NCBI RefSeq assembly: GCF_030272615.1
Contig: NC_081407.1
Location: forward strand, 380,143,179 to 380,207,178
Reading direction: 5' to 3'
Length of the DNA: 64,000 bases
From: Cryptomeria japonica
Lineage: Eukaryota > Streptophyta > Pinopsida > Cupressales > Cupressaceae
Positions 10,735-22,090 of this stretch are shown here, piece after piece. Under the pieces are notes generated by a model. The model was not told the DNA's origin. It did not search any database and saw only the letters and a list, made by a program, of their open reading frames with translations. Position numbers and translations under genes: made by a program. The stretch's first letter is position 1; each line of letters starts with the position of its first letter.

Positions 10735-12340
10735 ATTATAAACTGAGGAGACCATTTAACAACGCTTCCATAAAATGAAATGATAAATAATGAAGGGGTT
10801 TCGAAGAAAACAAAGAGATAATCAATTTTTTTGCCATTCTCTGTGAGGATTTCAATATTATTATACTGTAAGGATTTCAGCATTATTAAACTGTAACTGA
10901 GCATTACAAAAAAATCAGGATTTCGACATTATCATACTGTAAGGATTACAAAAAATCATCAATAGGCAAATCATCGAATAATTATAAACAATAATCAATT
11001 TTTTTTGCATTCTTTGTAATTATTTGGCATTATAAACAAAGAGAACCATTTAACAAACCACCCATAAAATAAAATGATAAATAAAGAAGCCTTTTGAATA
11101 ATTATGAACAATAATCTTTTTTTTTTGCATTCTCTATAATTATTTTGGTATTATAAACAGAGAGACACCATTTAACAACCCACCCATAAAAAAAATGATA
11201 AATAATGAAGGTGTTTCGAATAATTATCAACAATAATCAATTTTTTTGCATTCTCTGTAGTTATTTTGGCATTATAAATAGAGAGACACCATTGAACAGA
11301 CCACCCATAAAAAAAAATGATAAATAAAGAAGGGCTTTCGAATAATTATGAACAATAATCTTTTTTTTTTGCATTCTCTGTAATTATTTTGGCATTATAA
11401 ACAGAGAGACGCCATTTAACAACCAACCCATAAAAAAAATGATAAATAATGAAGGGGTTTCGAATAATTATCAACAATAATCAATTTTTTTTGCACTCTG
11501 TAATTATTTTGGCATAATAAACAAAGAGACACCATTGAACGACGCGCCCATAAAATAAAATGATAAATAATGAAGGGGTATCAAATAATTATGAACAATA
11601 ATCAATTATTTTTGCACTCTCTATAATTATTTTGGCATTGTAAACATAGAGACACCATTGAACGACGCACCCATAAAATAAAATGATAAATAAGAATGGG
11701 GTGTCAAATAATTATGAACAATAATCAAATTTTTTTGCTCTCTATGTAATTGTTTTGGCATTATAAACAAAGAGTCACCATTGAACAACACACCCATAAA
11801 ATAAAATGATAAATAATGAAGGGGTATCAAATAATTATGAACAATAATCAATTTTTTTTGCACTCTCTGCAATTATATTGGCATTATAAACAGAGATATA
11901 ATTTAACAATGCACCCATAATATGAAATCATAAATAATGAAATGGTTTCGAATAAATATGAACAATAATCAATTTTTTTTACATTCTCTGTAACTATTCT
12001 GGCATTATAAACAGAGAGACACCATTGAACAACACACCCATAAAATAAAATGATAAATAATGAAGGGATATCGAATAATTATGAACAATAATTAATTTTT
12101 TTGCACTCTCTGCAACTATATTGACATTATAAACAAAGGGACACAATTTAACAACACACCCATAATATGAAATCATAAATAATGAAAGGGTTTCAAATAA
12201 ATACGAACAACAATCATTTTTTTTTACATTCTCTGTATCTATTTTGGCATTGTACATAGAGAGACACCATTTAACAACTCACCCATTAAGGGAAATGAAA
12301 ATAATAAAGGGTTGCCGAAGAAAACAAAGAGACAATCATT
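10735..12340. repeat. 122-bp tandem array, about eleven recognisable repeats plus related end units
   Basis: The marker ATTATGAACAATAATC (with variants) recurs at 10981, 11101, 11223, 11345, 11467, 11588, 11711, 11834, 11955, 12078 and 12200, spacing 120-123. Each unit also has CATTATAAACAGAGAGACACCATT, ACCCATAAAATAAAATGATAAATAATGAA and a T-rich tract. Both ends carry a variant unit with GAAGAAAACAAAGAGA. The array is non-coding. Short minus-strand ORFs across it are repeat artefacts. Confidence 0.92.
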
Positions 12341-12383
12341 TTTTTGCCATTCTCTGTGAGGATTTTGACATTATTAAACTGTA

Positions 12384-12485
12384 ACAGACCATTGAAATGA
12401 AACCCTAACCCGCATACAAAGAAATAATCAATAGGCAAAGCATAATGCAGCTACGAAGGAGCTAAACCATCATTGGACATCCAAA
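12384..12485 (+). repeat. Right copy of the 100-bp flank
   Basis: This segment matches 9842-9940 in order and orientation. With that copy it frames the block of arrays, which may therefore have grown by duplication between the copies. Confidence 0.78.
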
Positions 12486-12686
12486 AAGCATGAAGGAAGT
12501 GCAGTGACAGTTACCTCAAGCTGAAGCAAGGCATTGCAGAGATGGAGCCGATGGAGCCGAAGCATTTGTAGAGCAAAAACGGTGGGGAGAAACCACGGTG
12601 GAGAAACCATAGCGGGAGACAACATTTTGTCCTTGACAAAACATCATTTTCCCTAATTTTTTAGGGCATAGGTAGCAGTAATTTGC

Positions 12687-12696
12687 GCCACGTGGC
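12687..12696. promoter_or_regulatory. G-box palindrome
   Basis: GCCACGTGGC is a perfect palindrome containing the CACGTG core bound by plant bZIP and bHLH factors. It lies upstream of the candidate minus-strand exon at 12625. Function is inferred. Confidence 0.3.
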
Positions 12697-12724
12697 ACTA
12701 TTTTTAGTACGCGGGAAGGTAGAC

Positions 12725-12756
12725 ATGGGTGGTCAATGATTTAGTTGACCACCCAT
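12725..12756. repeat. 12-bp perfect hairpin
   Basis: ATGGGTGGTCAA and TTGACCACCCAT flank an 8-base loop. The pairing is perfect. No terminator or Helitron end (CTRR) follows on either strand at the usual distance. Confidence 0.65.
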
Positions 12757-12759
12757 TTA

Positions 12760-13720
12760 AAACTTATTAATATTCAAATTTTTTATTTTTAATTCATTAC
12801 ATATTATAGAAAAGTTTTTTTGTCGTTTTAAAAATGTGATAAACATATTATTTATTAGGCATTTAATAAACATCTATTGGCATTTTTTCATATGTGGGTA
12901 TTGACGCAAAAGAGGTCAAGTATCGGTCATCACTTCGAAATGACCACTTTTTAACCTTTCGATGCATAACGAACCATAGAAATCAGATCGTTACTACCCA
13001 GAAGCCAGATCAATAGCTATAAGCGGTTAAGTCGCATATGATGACAACCAAAAAACAAAATCGAAATTCGATGTATCATTTAAGACCTATAGTTGCGCAA
13101 AGTTAGCTATGACGGCTATTGGTGCTCTTCCCCTAGAGGTTAGTGTTTTCAGTATTAAGAAACAACTTTGTGCACTTCCAAATTTCCAGTTTAAAGAGTT
13201 ATTGCCACATCTACAGTCAAATTGGAAGAGCGAACCTTGAAGGGAAAGGAAATATTATTGTGAAGGATGGTTAATTGTTGGTCGTACTTGTTGTTAGGAA
13301 TTCGTACTGCACATATTCTTGGTTGTACTTATACTACACATATTATTGGTCATACTTTCTATATTCTAGACTGCAAATTCTTCCTGGGACATCTTCCTTC
13401 TTTATTAGCTTTGGCATGTGAGATGGGATACGTGTGTGCTAAGATTGCTACCAATTTGTGGAGCTGAGAATCACCTCAGACTTATCGTTGTCTGATAAAT
13501 CACACAGACACCCCTGTTGTTGATGCAAACTGTGTTTTCTGGGAGTTGTGATTAGGGTTCCAATCCCTCATTTGTTGTGTTTGGTCTGAGAAACAACATT
13601 ATTATGTTAGCAACAGTCACTAGGAATGTCAAGATTTATTTGTAATGAAATCTCAAGTAGAACTGGGATTTATGTGTAATGGTTTGAAAATTAGAACTAT
13701 GGGTAATTTGTGGGAAAATA
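12760..13720. other. Gene-free stretch, possible left part of a split LTR
   Basis: No gene is supported. If the LINE at 13.7-18.6 kb inserted into the LTR whose right end is at 18607-18781, part of this stretch would be the left half of that LTR. I could not confirm this, because the corresponding 3' LTR is too diverged to match by eye. Confidence 0.3.
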
Positions 13721-14252
13721 ATATTGTTTTTTTTTCAATAAAAGTGGATTATTCCACTAAACGTTTTTATTAATATTTTTTATTTTTACACAGGATTCAA
13801 AGAGCATACCAGAGGAAAGAACCCTGGGAAGAAAACCTTTGGTCACAACTCATAAAATAAACCTATAATATCTAACGGATCAATTTATACACCCCGCCCA
13901 AAACCACATACAAAATGCGGTTACAACACATATAATATCAGTTTTGCATAGAGCCCATATGACAATTTTCCATAAAAAACCATCGGATAATTTTCAAATG
14001 TAGACTCCATAGCTGCTATCAATGGAAGAAGACAAAATTTTGCAAAGCCCTGTGCCAAATCCCATGAGCCAAAAACCTTCCTGCCAAAAAAGAAAGTATC
14101 AAAAAACCTTTGGAAAAATACTATTATATCAAATACCATGACCTCGAACTCTTCTCCAGACAACGAACATGAATACTTGAAATGAAAGGGGAAAGCGTTA
14201 ATAATTCTCATCATAAAATTTTACATCGATGTTACTCAAGAAAATCATATGG

Positions 14253-17200
14253 CTATTGTTGCAAACCTTCCCATACCCTAGAAGGAATTTCCTCAAAACC
14301 CACCTCTCGCTGATTAGCATTGCTATCAATGGCTAAATTTGCCAAATAATCTGCAATCTTATTAACTTCTCTGTAACAATGGGATACCAAGAAAGATTCA
14401 AACAATTCTAATTTTTGTAAAATGGGATCAAGTATATACTGCAAATTCCAACAATTAGATTTTTTTTTCATAAAACATTGAATAATCACCGTAGAATCAC
14501 CTTCAATTATTAAGTCCTTAATTCCCAAAGAGATTGCCATATCCAATCCAAAAGACAAAGCATGAAATTCCGCATAATTGTTAGTTTTAAAACCAATAGC
14601 ATGACACTTAGCTCAAATAAAATTTCCATTGTGATCATAAATTACCATGCCTGCCCCAGCTGGCCCAGGGTTACCATGAGAGGCCCCATCAAAATTCAGT
14701 TTAAAGTGCCCCTGCGAAGGAGGTTTCCATCTAGCAGAGCATCTCTTACCTATTGCATCATTATTTTTTAAAATTGAACCATGAGAGGGTAAAACTGACA
14801 GCAGCTTCCAAACTCTAGTAACTCTACTATCCCAGTGTGAAAAAGAAGTAAGATTTTCCAAATTCTTATAAATAAATGACAAAGCAACCTCAGAGATTGA
14901 AGACTCAATTTTTAATAGAACCTCAGACATAGGAGACCTTGTTTTTTTAAATATCTTGTTGTTTCTCTTTATCCAAACATTCCAAATCACAATAGATGGA
15001 GATATGATCCAAAGGCATGCATAAAAAGATGAGGCAAACATAAAGGGCCAAGAGCTAAAATGGGAAATGAGATCCTTACCAATAACAAAGGATATATTTA
15101 ACTTCTCAAACAACCACTGCCAACATTCATAAGCATAATCACAATGTAGGAACAGGTGTGAAGAAGATTCCAAATTTTTGTTACAAAGGACACAAGGGAA
15201 AACAACAGTAATACCAACCTGTCTAGTCTCATACCTGTAAGGACTCTATCCTGAACTGCCAACCAAGCAAAGGCTCCAGCTTTGGGAAGACAAGCCGAAT
15301 GCCAAAACAACTTATAAGGCCAAGAAGATAAATCTTTAGCAACCATAAGAGAGTTGTAACCATCTTTAACAGTGTACTTACCAGAAATATTCTTTGTCCA
15401 AATAAGTTCATCCTCAGAATCAGAAAGAAATACAATTCTATCCCCCAAAATCTTTTCAAAATCTAATTTCATGCTTTGATCAACATCTAAGAAATCAATC
15501 GACTTCCATCTAGCTAGCTTAAGGGGTCCAATAGTCACAATTTCAAAATAATCTACTACAAAAACACCCCAAAGGGAGGAAAGAACAATGATCAGAGGAG
15601 ACCAATCCCTAATATTCACCAAAGGTGTGCATCCATTCCATACTTCATCCCAGAATCTAACCTTTCTACCATTATGAACAATCCATGAGAGATGAGGCAA
15701 AATAACTGATCTACATTTACAAAGGAAATTCCAAATAGCAGAACCCGAAGGCAAATTTGAGACTTTAAAAATGTACTCTCTCGGTCCATTATTTAAATAT
15801 TTGGCAAACATAATCTGTGCCCATAAGGAGCTAGGCTTGTCATATAATTTCCAAACCAACTTAGCACCTAAGGCTAAATTTTGATTCTCTAGACTCCGAA
15901 TTCTTGTTCCCCCAAATTCCTTAGGCAAACATACCTTATCCCATGCAACTAAAGGGAGTTTCTTCTTGCCATCTTTATTATTGTTCCAAAGAAAATCTCT
16001 AAGAGTATCATGTAAACTAACAATGGCTGCTTTTGGAGACTTCAAAACAGACATGAGATATATGGGAAAAACATTCAAAACAGACTTGATGAGAACAATT
16101 TTACCCGCCAAAGTTAACCATCTATGATTCCATGAGAGAATTCTTTTAGAAATGACCGAAATAATCTTATCCCAAAAACCAATATTATCCTGTTTAACAA
16201 AGAAAGGAATCCCAATATAAGTACATGGAAGATTTCCAGTCTCAAATCCCCAAAAGGATTGTAACCTATGTTGAACCAGTTGTGATGTATTAAGGAAAAA
16301 AATCTTTGATTTATCACCATTCACTTTCTGACCAAAAAACGAGGCATAATTTTGTATTATTTCTTTAATCACTTTTGCCTCAACTAACGAAGCATGTCCA
16401 AATAATAGAGTATCATCTGCAAAGAGACAATGAGAAATACTTTGCGAAATATTCGGAATCCTTATACCTTTCCAAAGCCCCCCCACTTTAGCAGCCCTAA
16501 TAGCCTAACTAAAGGTTTCAGCTAGGAAAATAAACAAAAAGGGAGAAAGGGGATCTCCCTGTCTCAAACCCCTAGAGGAAGTGAAAAAACCACAAGGAGA
16601 ACCATTAATTAAAACTGAGAATCTTGCAGAAGAAATACATGCACGAATCCATTTGACCCAGGCCTTGGAAAAACCTAACTTCTCAAGAATAACACATAAA
16701 GCCCCCCACTCTACTCTATCATAAGTCTTCATCATGTCTAGTTTAAGTATCATGGTCGGGGTTCTTTGGGTGGAAATAGAATGCAGCACCTCATGTGCTA
16801 CAATTGCACCCTCTATCATCTCCCTTCCGGGAACAAAACCACCTTGCTCCAATGAAATGATCCTAGGTAGAACTTTTGCCAACCTAAGGGAAATTGCCTT
16901 CATAAATATCTTATACAAAGTGTTACATAAAGCAATGGGGCGAAAGTCAGCAAAAGTCTTAGTATCCTCTCTTTCAGGAATAATTACAATCATTGTAGTA
17001 TTAAGTTCTTTTAAAATGGACCAATTTCTCCTAGATTCCTCCAGAGCCAATAAAACATCATTTCCCACAAAATCCTAACATTTCTAAAAAAATAAAGGAG
17101 TAAAACCATCTGGTCTCGGGGCTTTATCTGGATTCATGGCAAAGACAGCACTCTTAACTTCTTCTAAGGAAAAGGGAGACATCAACATCTTATTGGCTTC

Positions 17201-18499
17201 CAAAGATACTAAAGGAGGAATATTAGATATAATATCATTGCTGAGATTTCCATTTTCCGAAGATAATAATGACTTAAAAAACCTAACTGCCTCTGAAGCA
17301 ATGTCCTCTGGCTCTGTCAATAAATTCCCATTCTAACACTGAATACAAGATATCCTATTCTTACATCTTTTAATCTTATTTGAAGAATGAAAAAAATTTG
17401 TGTTCCTGTCACCATCTGAAAGCCATAACTCTCTAGATTTCTGTCTCCAATAGATTTCCTCTCTAGCTAACACCTCCTCAAGTTGTAATTTTAGTGACTT
17501 CAATTCATCAAAAACTTGTGGCACCATACCATGTTGAAGCACATGAGTATTAAAACACTCAATCGTATCTTGAATCCTTTGTTTCTCCTAAAAAATATTC
17601 TTAAAATGAGAGATATTTCACTCCCTAATATTCAATTTCAAATAACTTAACTTCTTAGCAATCTGAAACATACGAGACCCAGAACAAAAAGGAGCAGAAT
17701 TCCACCATTTCATAAGCAGAGGCAAAAAGGAAGAATCCCTAAACCACATGGGCTCAAATTTAAATGGAGACTTAAAAGGAGCCTTATCCTCAATAACTAA
17801 AAGGGAAATTGGAAAATGATCAGAACCTGATATCGGTAGAATAGAGGAAAAGAATTCAAAATCTGAATCAATCCAATTCTCAGATAACAAAATCCAATCT
17901 AATCTCTCAACAATCTGAGAAAAATCCCTTCTCATGTTTGTCCATGTGATAACCCCATTCTGAGACTTACAATCAAAAAGGCTCATATCAGAAATGAAAT
18001 CCCCAAAGTCATCCTTAATCCTTTTATTAGGGAAAACACCTCCTCTTTTCTCATCTAAATCGGTGATAGCATTAAAATCACCCCCGAAGATAATAAAGGA
18101 ACCATGTTTTAAGGGAGAAGAAATCCTCTTTAATTCACCCCATAACTTACTCTTCCCTTGAATTCTTGACGGAGCATAAATGTTAAAAAGCCAGAATTTA
18201 ACCTTTGAAATCTTGCTTATAACTAAAGTCAATATCCAATTTGTAGCAGATGCCACTAACTATACCTCAATATTATAATTATTCCAAAGCAATGTCAAAC
18301 CTCCTGAAGCACCACAAGCCAGAGATTAAAGAAAATTCCACCGTCTCCAAGATGAAAAAACCAAATCAGCAGACTCCTTTGACAACTTTGTTTCTTGCAA
18401 CATAAAAATATCACACTTAATTAAGTCCATTTGGGACTTAATTAAGTGTCTCTTGTTAGGGGCATTTAAGCCCCTAACATTCCAAGAAATAATTCTCAT
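14253..18499 (-). pseudogene. LINE ORF2: endonuclease, reverse transcriptase, RNase H
   Basis: ORF2 nicks the target and copies LINE RNA there. The start is the ATG at 18499, giving 'ISWNVRGLN', the standard endonuclease opening. The endonuclease runs to about 17620 and retains 'FGGDFNAI' and 'GSDHFPIS'. The RT spans about 17320-16390, with '[14 protein letters not shown]', '[10 protein letters not shown]', '[16 protein letters not shown]' and the catalytic 'FADDTLLFG'. A zinc finger 'CVLCNKNLESSSHLFLHC' lies near 15150, just across a frameshift. RNase H (14720-14253) keeps its catalytic set in 'FDGASHGNPG', 'NNYAEFHAL', 'EGDST' and 'KIADYLAN'. Stops occur mostly where Trp or Gln is expected. 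The length, about 1415 codons, is near full. Confidence 0.9.
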
Positions 18500-18596
18500 T
18501 GTCCTCGAGGGGAGGCCAAAGCTCCCCTCTCCCCATTAATCGGAGAATTTTTGCTTTCCCCAAAGCAACCTTGCAAATTTGAGTTTATCATACATT
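18496..18596 (-). pseudogene. LINE ORF1 C-terminal fragment
   Basis: An open frame upstream of ORF2 ends in a TGA that overlaps the ORF2 start as ATGA (plus-strand TCAT at 18496-18499). About 30 codons remain before the 5' truncation. The overlap suggests ORF2 is translated by reinitiation after ORF1. ORF1 identity is inferred from position only. Confidence 0.4.
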
Positions 18597-18606
18597 TAGA
18601 AGTTGC

Positions 18607-18781
18607 AATCTTGTTTTGCATTTTCTCTTAATATATGAATGAAATTATATGCATTAACTCTACACGTGAGCATTCAAACAAACATCAAAAATTCCAGCTC
18701 AAGCTTGGGTGCCAACTATTTGACAAAATTACTCGTAGGGGAATTTTTTTTAAAACGTTGCAAACTAGGGTGGAAACTACA
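18607..18781 (+). repeat. Right end of a 5' LTR cut by the LINE
   Basis: The segment ends in ACTACA two bases before an initiator-Met PBS, so it is the U5 end of an LTR. It includes a TTTTGCATTTTCTCTTAATATATGAATG tract typical of plant LTR R/U5 regions. The rest of the LTR is separated by the LINE. Confidence 0.6.
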
Positions 18782-18782
18782 G

Positions 18783-18794
18783 TGGTATCAGAGC
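18783..18794 (+). other. Primer binding site for initiator-Met tRNA
   Basis: TGGTATCAGAGC follows the LTR end and starts the internal region of the Gypsy-related element. Confidence 0.82.
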
Positions 18795-18848
18795 TAAAGT
18801 TCCTGGCAGCCTTTGGGTGATTTAGGAAGCTGGATTTCAATCTAAACC

Positions 18849-19811
18849 ATGGCAATAGAAGATAGGAAACAATTGGCAAGATCACTCTATGAAGTAGGTA
18901 GCAACCTTAGTAATCAATTCCAATCAAGGGATGATATCTTGAACACACTTAAAAGTGTAGAATAATGTTTGATCCTTGTTGGGTAGTCACCTTGTGAAGT
19001 GATAGCTATCTCCTATAGTGTTCTCTTTGAATCAACACAAGTGGTTGAGATATCCAGGTGATGAGATTAAGTTGGTGGTTACTTCTTGCTTATCTAATAT
19101 CATGAGGATTAACACCTCTAGTACCTTATGATGATGACACAATGAAAGAGGTAATGCAACTGGTTGTGGATAGCTTCCAAGATTTTGGCGATATTAAAAA
19201 ACCCCATTTTCTAAAAAGAGTCGCCATACCACAAACATTTGCAGGAATCAGATTGAGTAATCTCATTATAGACTTGGAGTTGCAGGATTTAATGTACAAA
19301 ATGTTTCACCATTTCCTTGCTTTAATCAGGGAAGATCATGATAATGATGTTAATTGCAGCAATACAAACCACTATGGTTTTGTCCATTAATGAGAGCTAC
19401 AATGTACCTAAGTCTTTGTTCTCTATCCTATCACCTAACTAGAAGAAGGGAATTCTTGGACTCCTATCAGTAAAAGAGGGATTGGTTAGAAGGGTGATAT
19501 TTTGTTGTGCAGAGAAATTGAAACCTTTCTTGGATAAAGAGAAATCAAAAGTTAATGCAAAGGACTTCTTCAATGACAAAATTCAAAAAGTGAGCAAGAA
19601 TGAATTGAGGAGGTAGAATATGTGCTTCTCCTGTAACAAGGATTGGAAGCCTAATCACCAATGTGCAAGTGGATTTAAGATGGAAATATGTAAGGAAGAG
19701 TGTCCAAGTGTTACCAGTATTCCTATGCCATTTTTCTTGGAAATTCAGAAAGAGGAAATTATGGCTGAAGTTAATTCTCCTTGTGTTTCTACCAGCACAG
19801 AAGAATTTTAG
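18849..19811 (+). pseudogene. gag: Ty3/Gypsy-like gag with zinc knuckle, decayed
   Basis: An ATG 55 bases after the PBS opens 'MAIEDRKQLARSLYEVGSN', a helical gag-like N-terminus, and is interrupted at once by stops. A later part (19550-19690) has a Lys-rich linker followed by 'CFSCNKDWKPNHQC', the CX2CX4-P-x-HxC knuckle typical of plant Gypsy gag proteins. The middle (19142-19390) is open but not recognisable. The copy cannot make a full capsid. Confidence 0.62.
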
Positions 19812-21862
19812 GTGAATGAGGATTCCAACACAAATTTGCTTCAAAATTATCAGTTGAACAAAGAAGTTGATTTTAAGGTTAAAGTTGACTCCCCATCTAC
19901 TAGTGAAGAAAAGAACATTCAATCTAAAGATTTTGTAGTCAAAGAAGTAATGTCCAATGATGAAGAGGATTGGTTCCAGCATAATGAATCAGTTGTTGCT
20001 ATAAGTAAAAGTTGCATGGGCCTCTTGGTGGGTAATTTAGAAATCATTCTTGACAATTCTGGAAAGGTAATGGCTTCTTTTGGTGATTTTGTGACTCGTG
20101 TTATTGCTGCCCCACTTTCTCTACATGAAAAGATTGGTCCAAATGTTTATGATGGTGATTCTATGCTTGATTCTAATGTTGCCTTAGTTCTAAATCAACA
20201 AGAGTGTGAAGAAGATATCATATAAGAAGTTTTATATGAGATCCAAATCCGTCACAATAAATCAACTATTTTAAAATATGAATCTAATGTTGTTAAGTCA
20301 CACAAACTGGAGAACCAATTGAAGGTCAATGAAGATAAGATAGTTGTAGCGTTAACACATTTTGATGACATGCACAAGTTGGTTGAAGGTCACCTTTGGA
20401 AGGGACTACTTGACGGTAGAGAAAAAAGGAGTAAAGATGAATCTACTCAAGCTAATTTGCAAGTAATCAAAGAAGGTATAGAGACTATGAAGTCAAATTA
20501 TTTGCACTTACTTTCAGATTGTGATCACCTCCTTAATCTCACAGAATTTATTCATAATCATTATATAGGAAAGAAGAAAAGGTTGACAATCTCACCTATG
20601 AGATTGTGGTTACTAAGGACACCTTGGAAGCTACTCAAGAGGCTCTACAAATAGCAGGAAATCAGATTAACAAACTTAATTTAGAGCTGAGTTTGGCACA
20701 ATCTCAATAAAAAAATCAGTCTTCTATGATAGCCACATTAGAGAGGACAACCACCATTGATGAGTAATCGATGTTTGAAGAAGAATTGATTGAACGTTAT
20801 GAAGATTCTATAAAGGAATTTATATTAAATGTTGATTTGTTGATGGTGAAGAACAGTCCTTGTGCACTTGTTTGTCATAAGGTGTCAACTATGAATTTTC
20901 AGGTTGACATGGATTTGGATATGCATATACTCAACATTGCAAACCTAAGCATGAGGATGTCTTTATTGTTTCAAGTTTCTGACAAGGTATGAACTTCTCT
21001 TGTTATTTCAGGATTGGCATTAAGGAGCATGAGGTATACAAATTTCTTGTTTGCATGGATATACCACAGATATACCAAGAAGTTTGAATGAACATGGGAG
21101 TCATAGCATTGAAGATTTGATAGTTAAATGGTTAGCAAATGATCACACTCTCTCTCTAACCAATAAGAAAGAATTATATTTGTTGCATGAGCCATTTTTA
21201 GTAACCTGCAACCAATTGGGAATGAATTTTCAAATTTGGGTCCTTGGCCTCCTTCTCATATTTCAATGTATAAAAGTTCTCCTATGATGCTAATCATTGA
21301 ATTGTCAGATCATGTAGTGATGATAACAACTAGTTGTATAGATTTGAGTGCACCTATTATGCTAATCATTGAATTTTCAGATCATGCAATGATGATAACA
21401 ACTGGTTGTATAGATTTGAGTGCACATAATGATCTCTACAGTACTTTGGAATTCGATGTTGATGATAATTTACAAGTCCATGAGAACAAAGGAATTCGAG
21501 AAGTGAGTATAAATCAGTTTTTCAAGCTCATTGTTGTTGAAAATTGTGAAGAGATGTGTGTGATAACATTTGGAGATACGTTGAAAACTATTCCTCATTT
21601 CATTCTAAGTATGCTTAATGACATAAGAGATTTAGGTACATACATGGGTGACAAGCTTACACATGATAGCAGAGTTCCAATTTATGATTATATCAGAGTG
21701 ATGCAACGTCGGCATGGTGGTTCCTTTTTTAGGTTGATTTGGAACCCTACGATCTCTTGGGTTTGTAGTTCAACAATTGAAGATGAGGAATCCAATGTTG
21801 GCTTACTCCATGGTTTACTCCCATGGTGTTCTATTTTAGTTTTATGGAGAGCAGTTTCCTAA
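19812..21862 (+). pseudogene. Unknown coiled-coil region of a polymerase-less LTR element
   Basis: Several consecutive open stretches (19812-20225, 20319-20654, 20771-20992, 21051-21287, 21236-21862) probably derive from one long frame. The first is acidic. The second and its continuation to about 20750 are predicted coiled coil, with 'KGLLDGREKRSKDESTQ' followed by heptad-rich sequence. The last carries a 24-residue duplication. No protease, integrase or RT motif occurs, although this is where pol should be. The element is therefore either non-autonomous or has a replaced interior. Confidence 0.45.
21287..21430 (+). repeat. 72-bp in-frame tandem duplication
   Basis: The unit beginning ATGCTAATCATTGAAT occurs at 21287 and 21359 with few differences. 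The period of 72 keeps the reading frame and duplicates 24 residues. Confidence 0.92.
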
Positions 21863-21866
21863 GGAG

Positions 21867-22088
21867 ATGATAAAGATGGTGCAGTATTTGATTGCTCTAC
21901 TTACTAGATGTTATCAGGAGGTCTCTTATGTTGCCATCCAACAGGGTAGTGCATTCAGGGGTTGGTGCTATAGATCTCCTAGGTTATCTTGGGATCCTAG
22001 GATCATACTCAGTTTCAGTTTGGTTCAGCATAGTGATCTTGGGGCAGCATTGGAATTGCTTCAGGACAAGCAATTTTGGGAAGGGTAG
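21867..22088 (+). pseudogene. 3' end of the Gypsy-related element
   Basis: An open stretch ends in 'ALELLQDKQFWEG' just before a purine-rich GGGAAGGGTAGAC and an LTR-like start. This resembles the pol tail and PPT of plant Gypsy elements. The similarity is weak, and the stretch could equally be 3' untranslated. Confidence 0.35.
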
Positions 22089-22090
22089 AC

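Larger units (their letters stand above)
8483..12625 (-). other. Candidate decayed spliced gene, three exon-like pieces
   Basis: Three minus-strand pieces look like exons. One is 12625-12515: an ATG, 37 open codons, then CTTGAG followed by a GTAACT donor. The second is 8759-8706, with a TTTTTTGCAG acceptor and a GTAAAT donor. The third is 8539-8483, with an ATGGCAG acceptor and a GTAAAG donor. A perfect G-box (GCCACGTGGC) lies about 65 bp upstream of the ATG. The phases do not join into one clean frame, because exon two carries TAG in phase 0. This is at best a pseudogene or a non-coding transcript and could be chance. The tandem arrays at 9.2-12.3 kb would be intronic. Confidence 0.2.
13727..18606 (-). 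mobile_element. L1-type LINE retrotransposon, minus strand
   Basis: The poly-T at 13727-13735 marks the 3' poly(A) tail of a minus-strand non-LTR element. From 5' to 3' it carries an ORF1 end, an apurinic-type endonuclease, RT, a CCHC-like zinc finger and RNase H. The 5' end is truncated within ORF1 near 18600. A weak possible target duplication (AATATTGTTTT near 13720, AATCTTGTTTT near 18607) would place the insertion inside an LTR. About ten premature stops and a few frameshifts make it inactive. Confidence 0.88.

Noticed and set aside
10735-12340. Regularly spaced repeats suggesting a CRISPR-like array
   Set aside because: The whole 122-bp unit is repeated with no unique spacers, and the sequence is plant nuclear DNA.
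12725-12756. Hairpin as a Helitron 3' end
   Set aside because: No CTRR terminus lies about 10 bases after the hairpin on either strand, and no Helitron 5' TC end or helicase is nearby.
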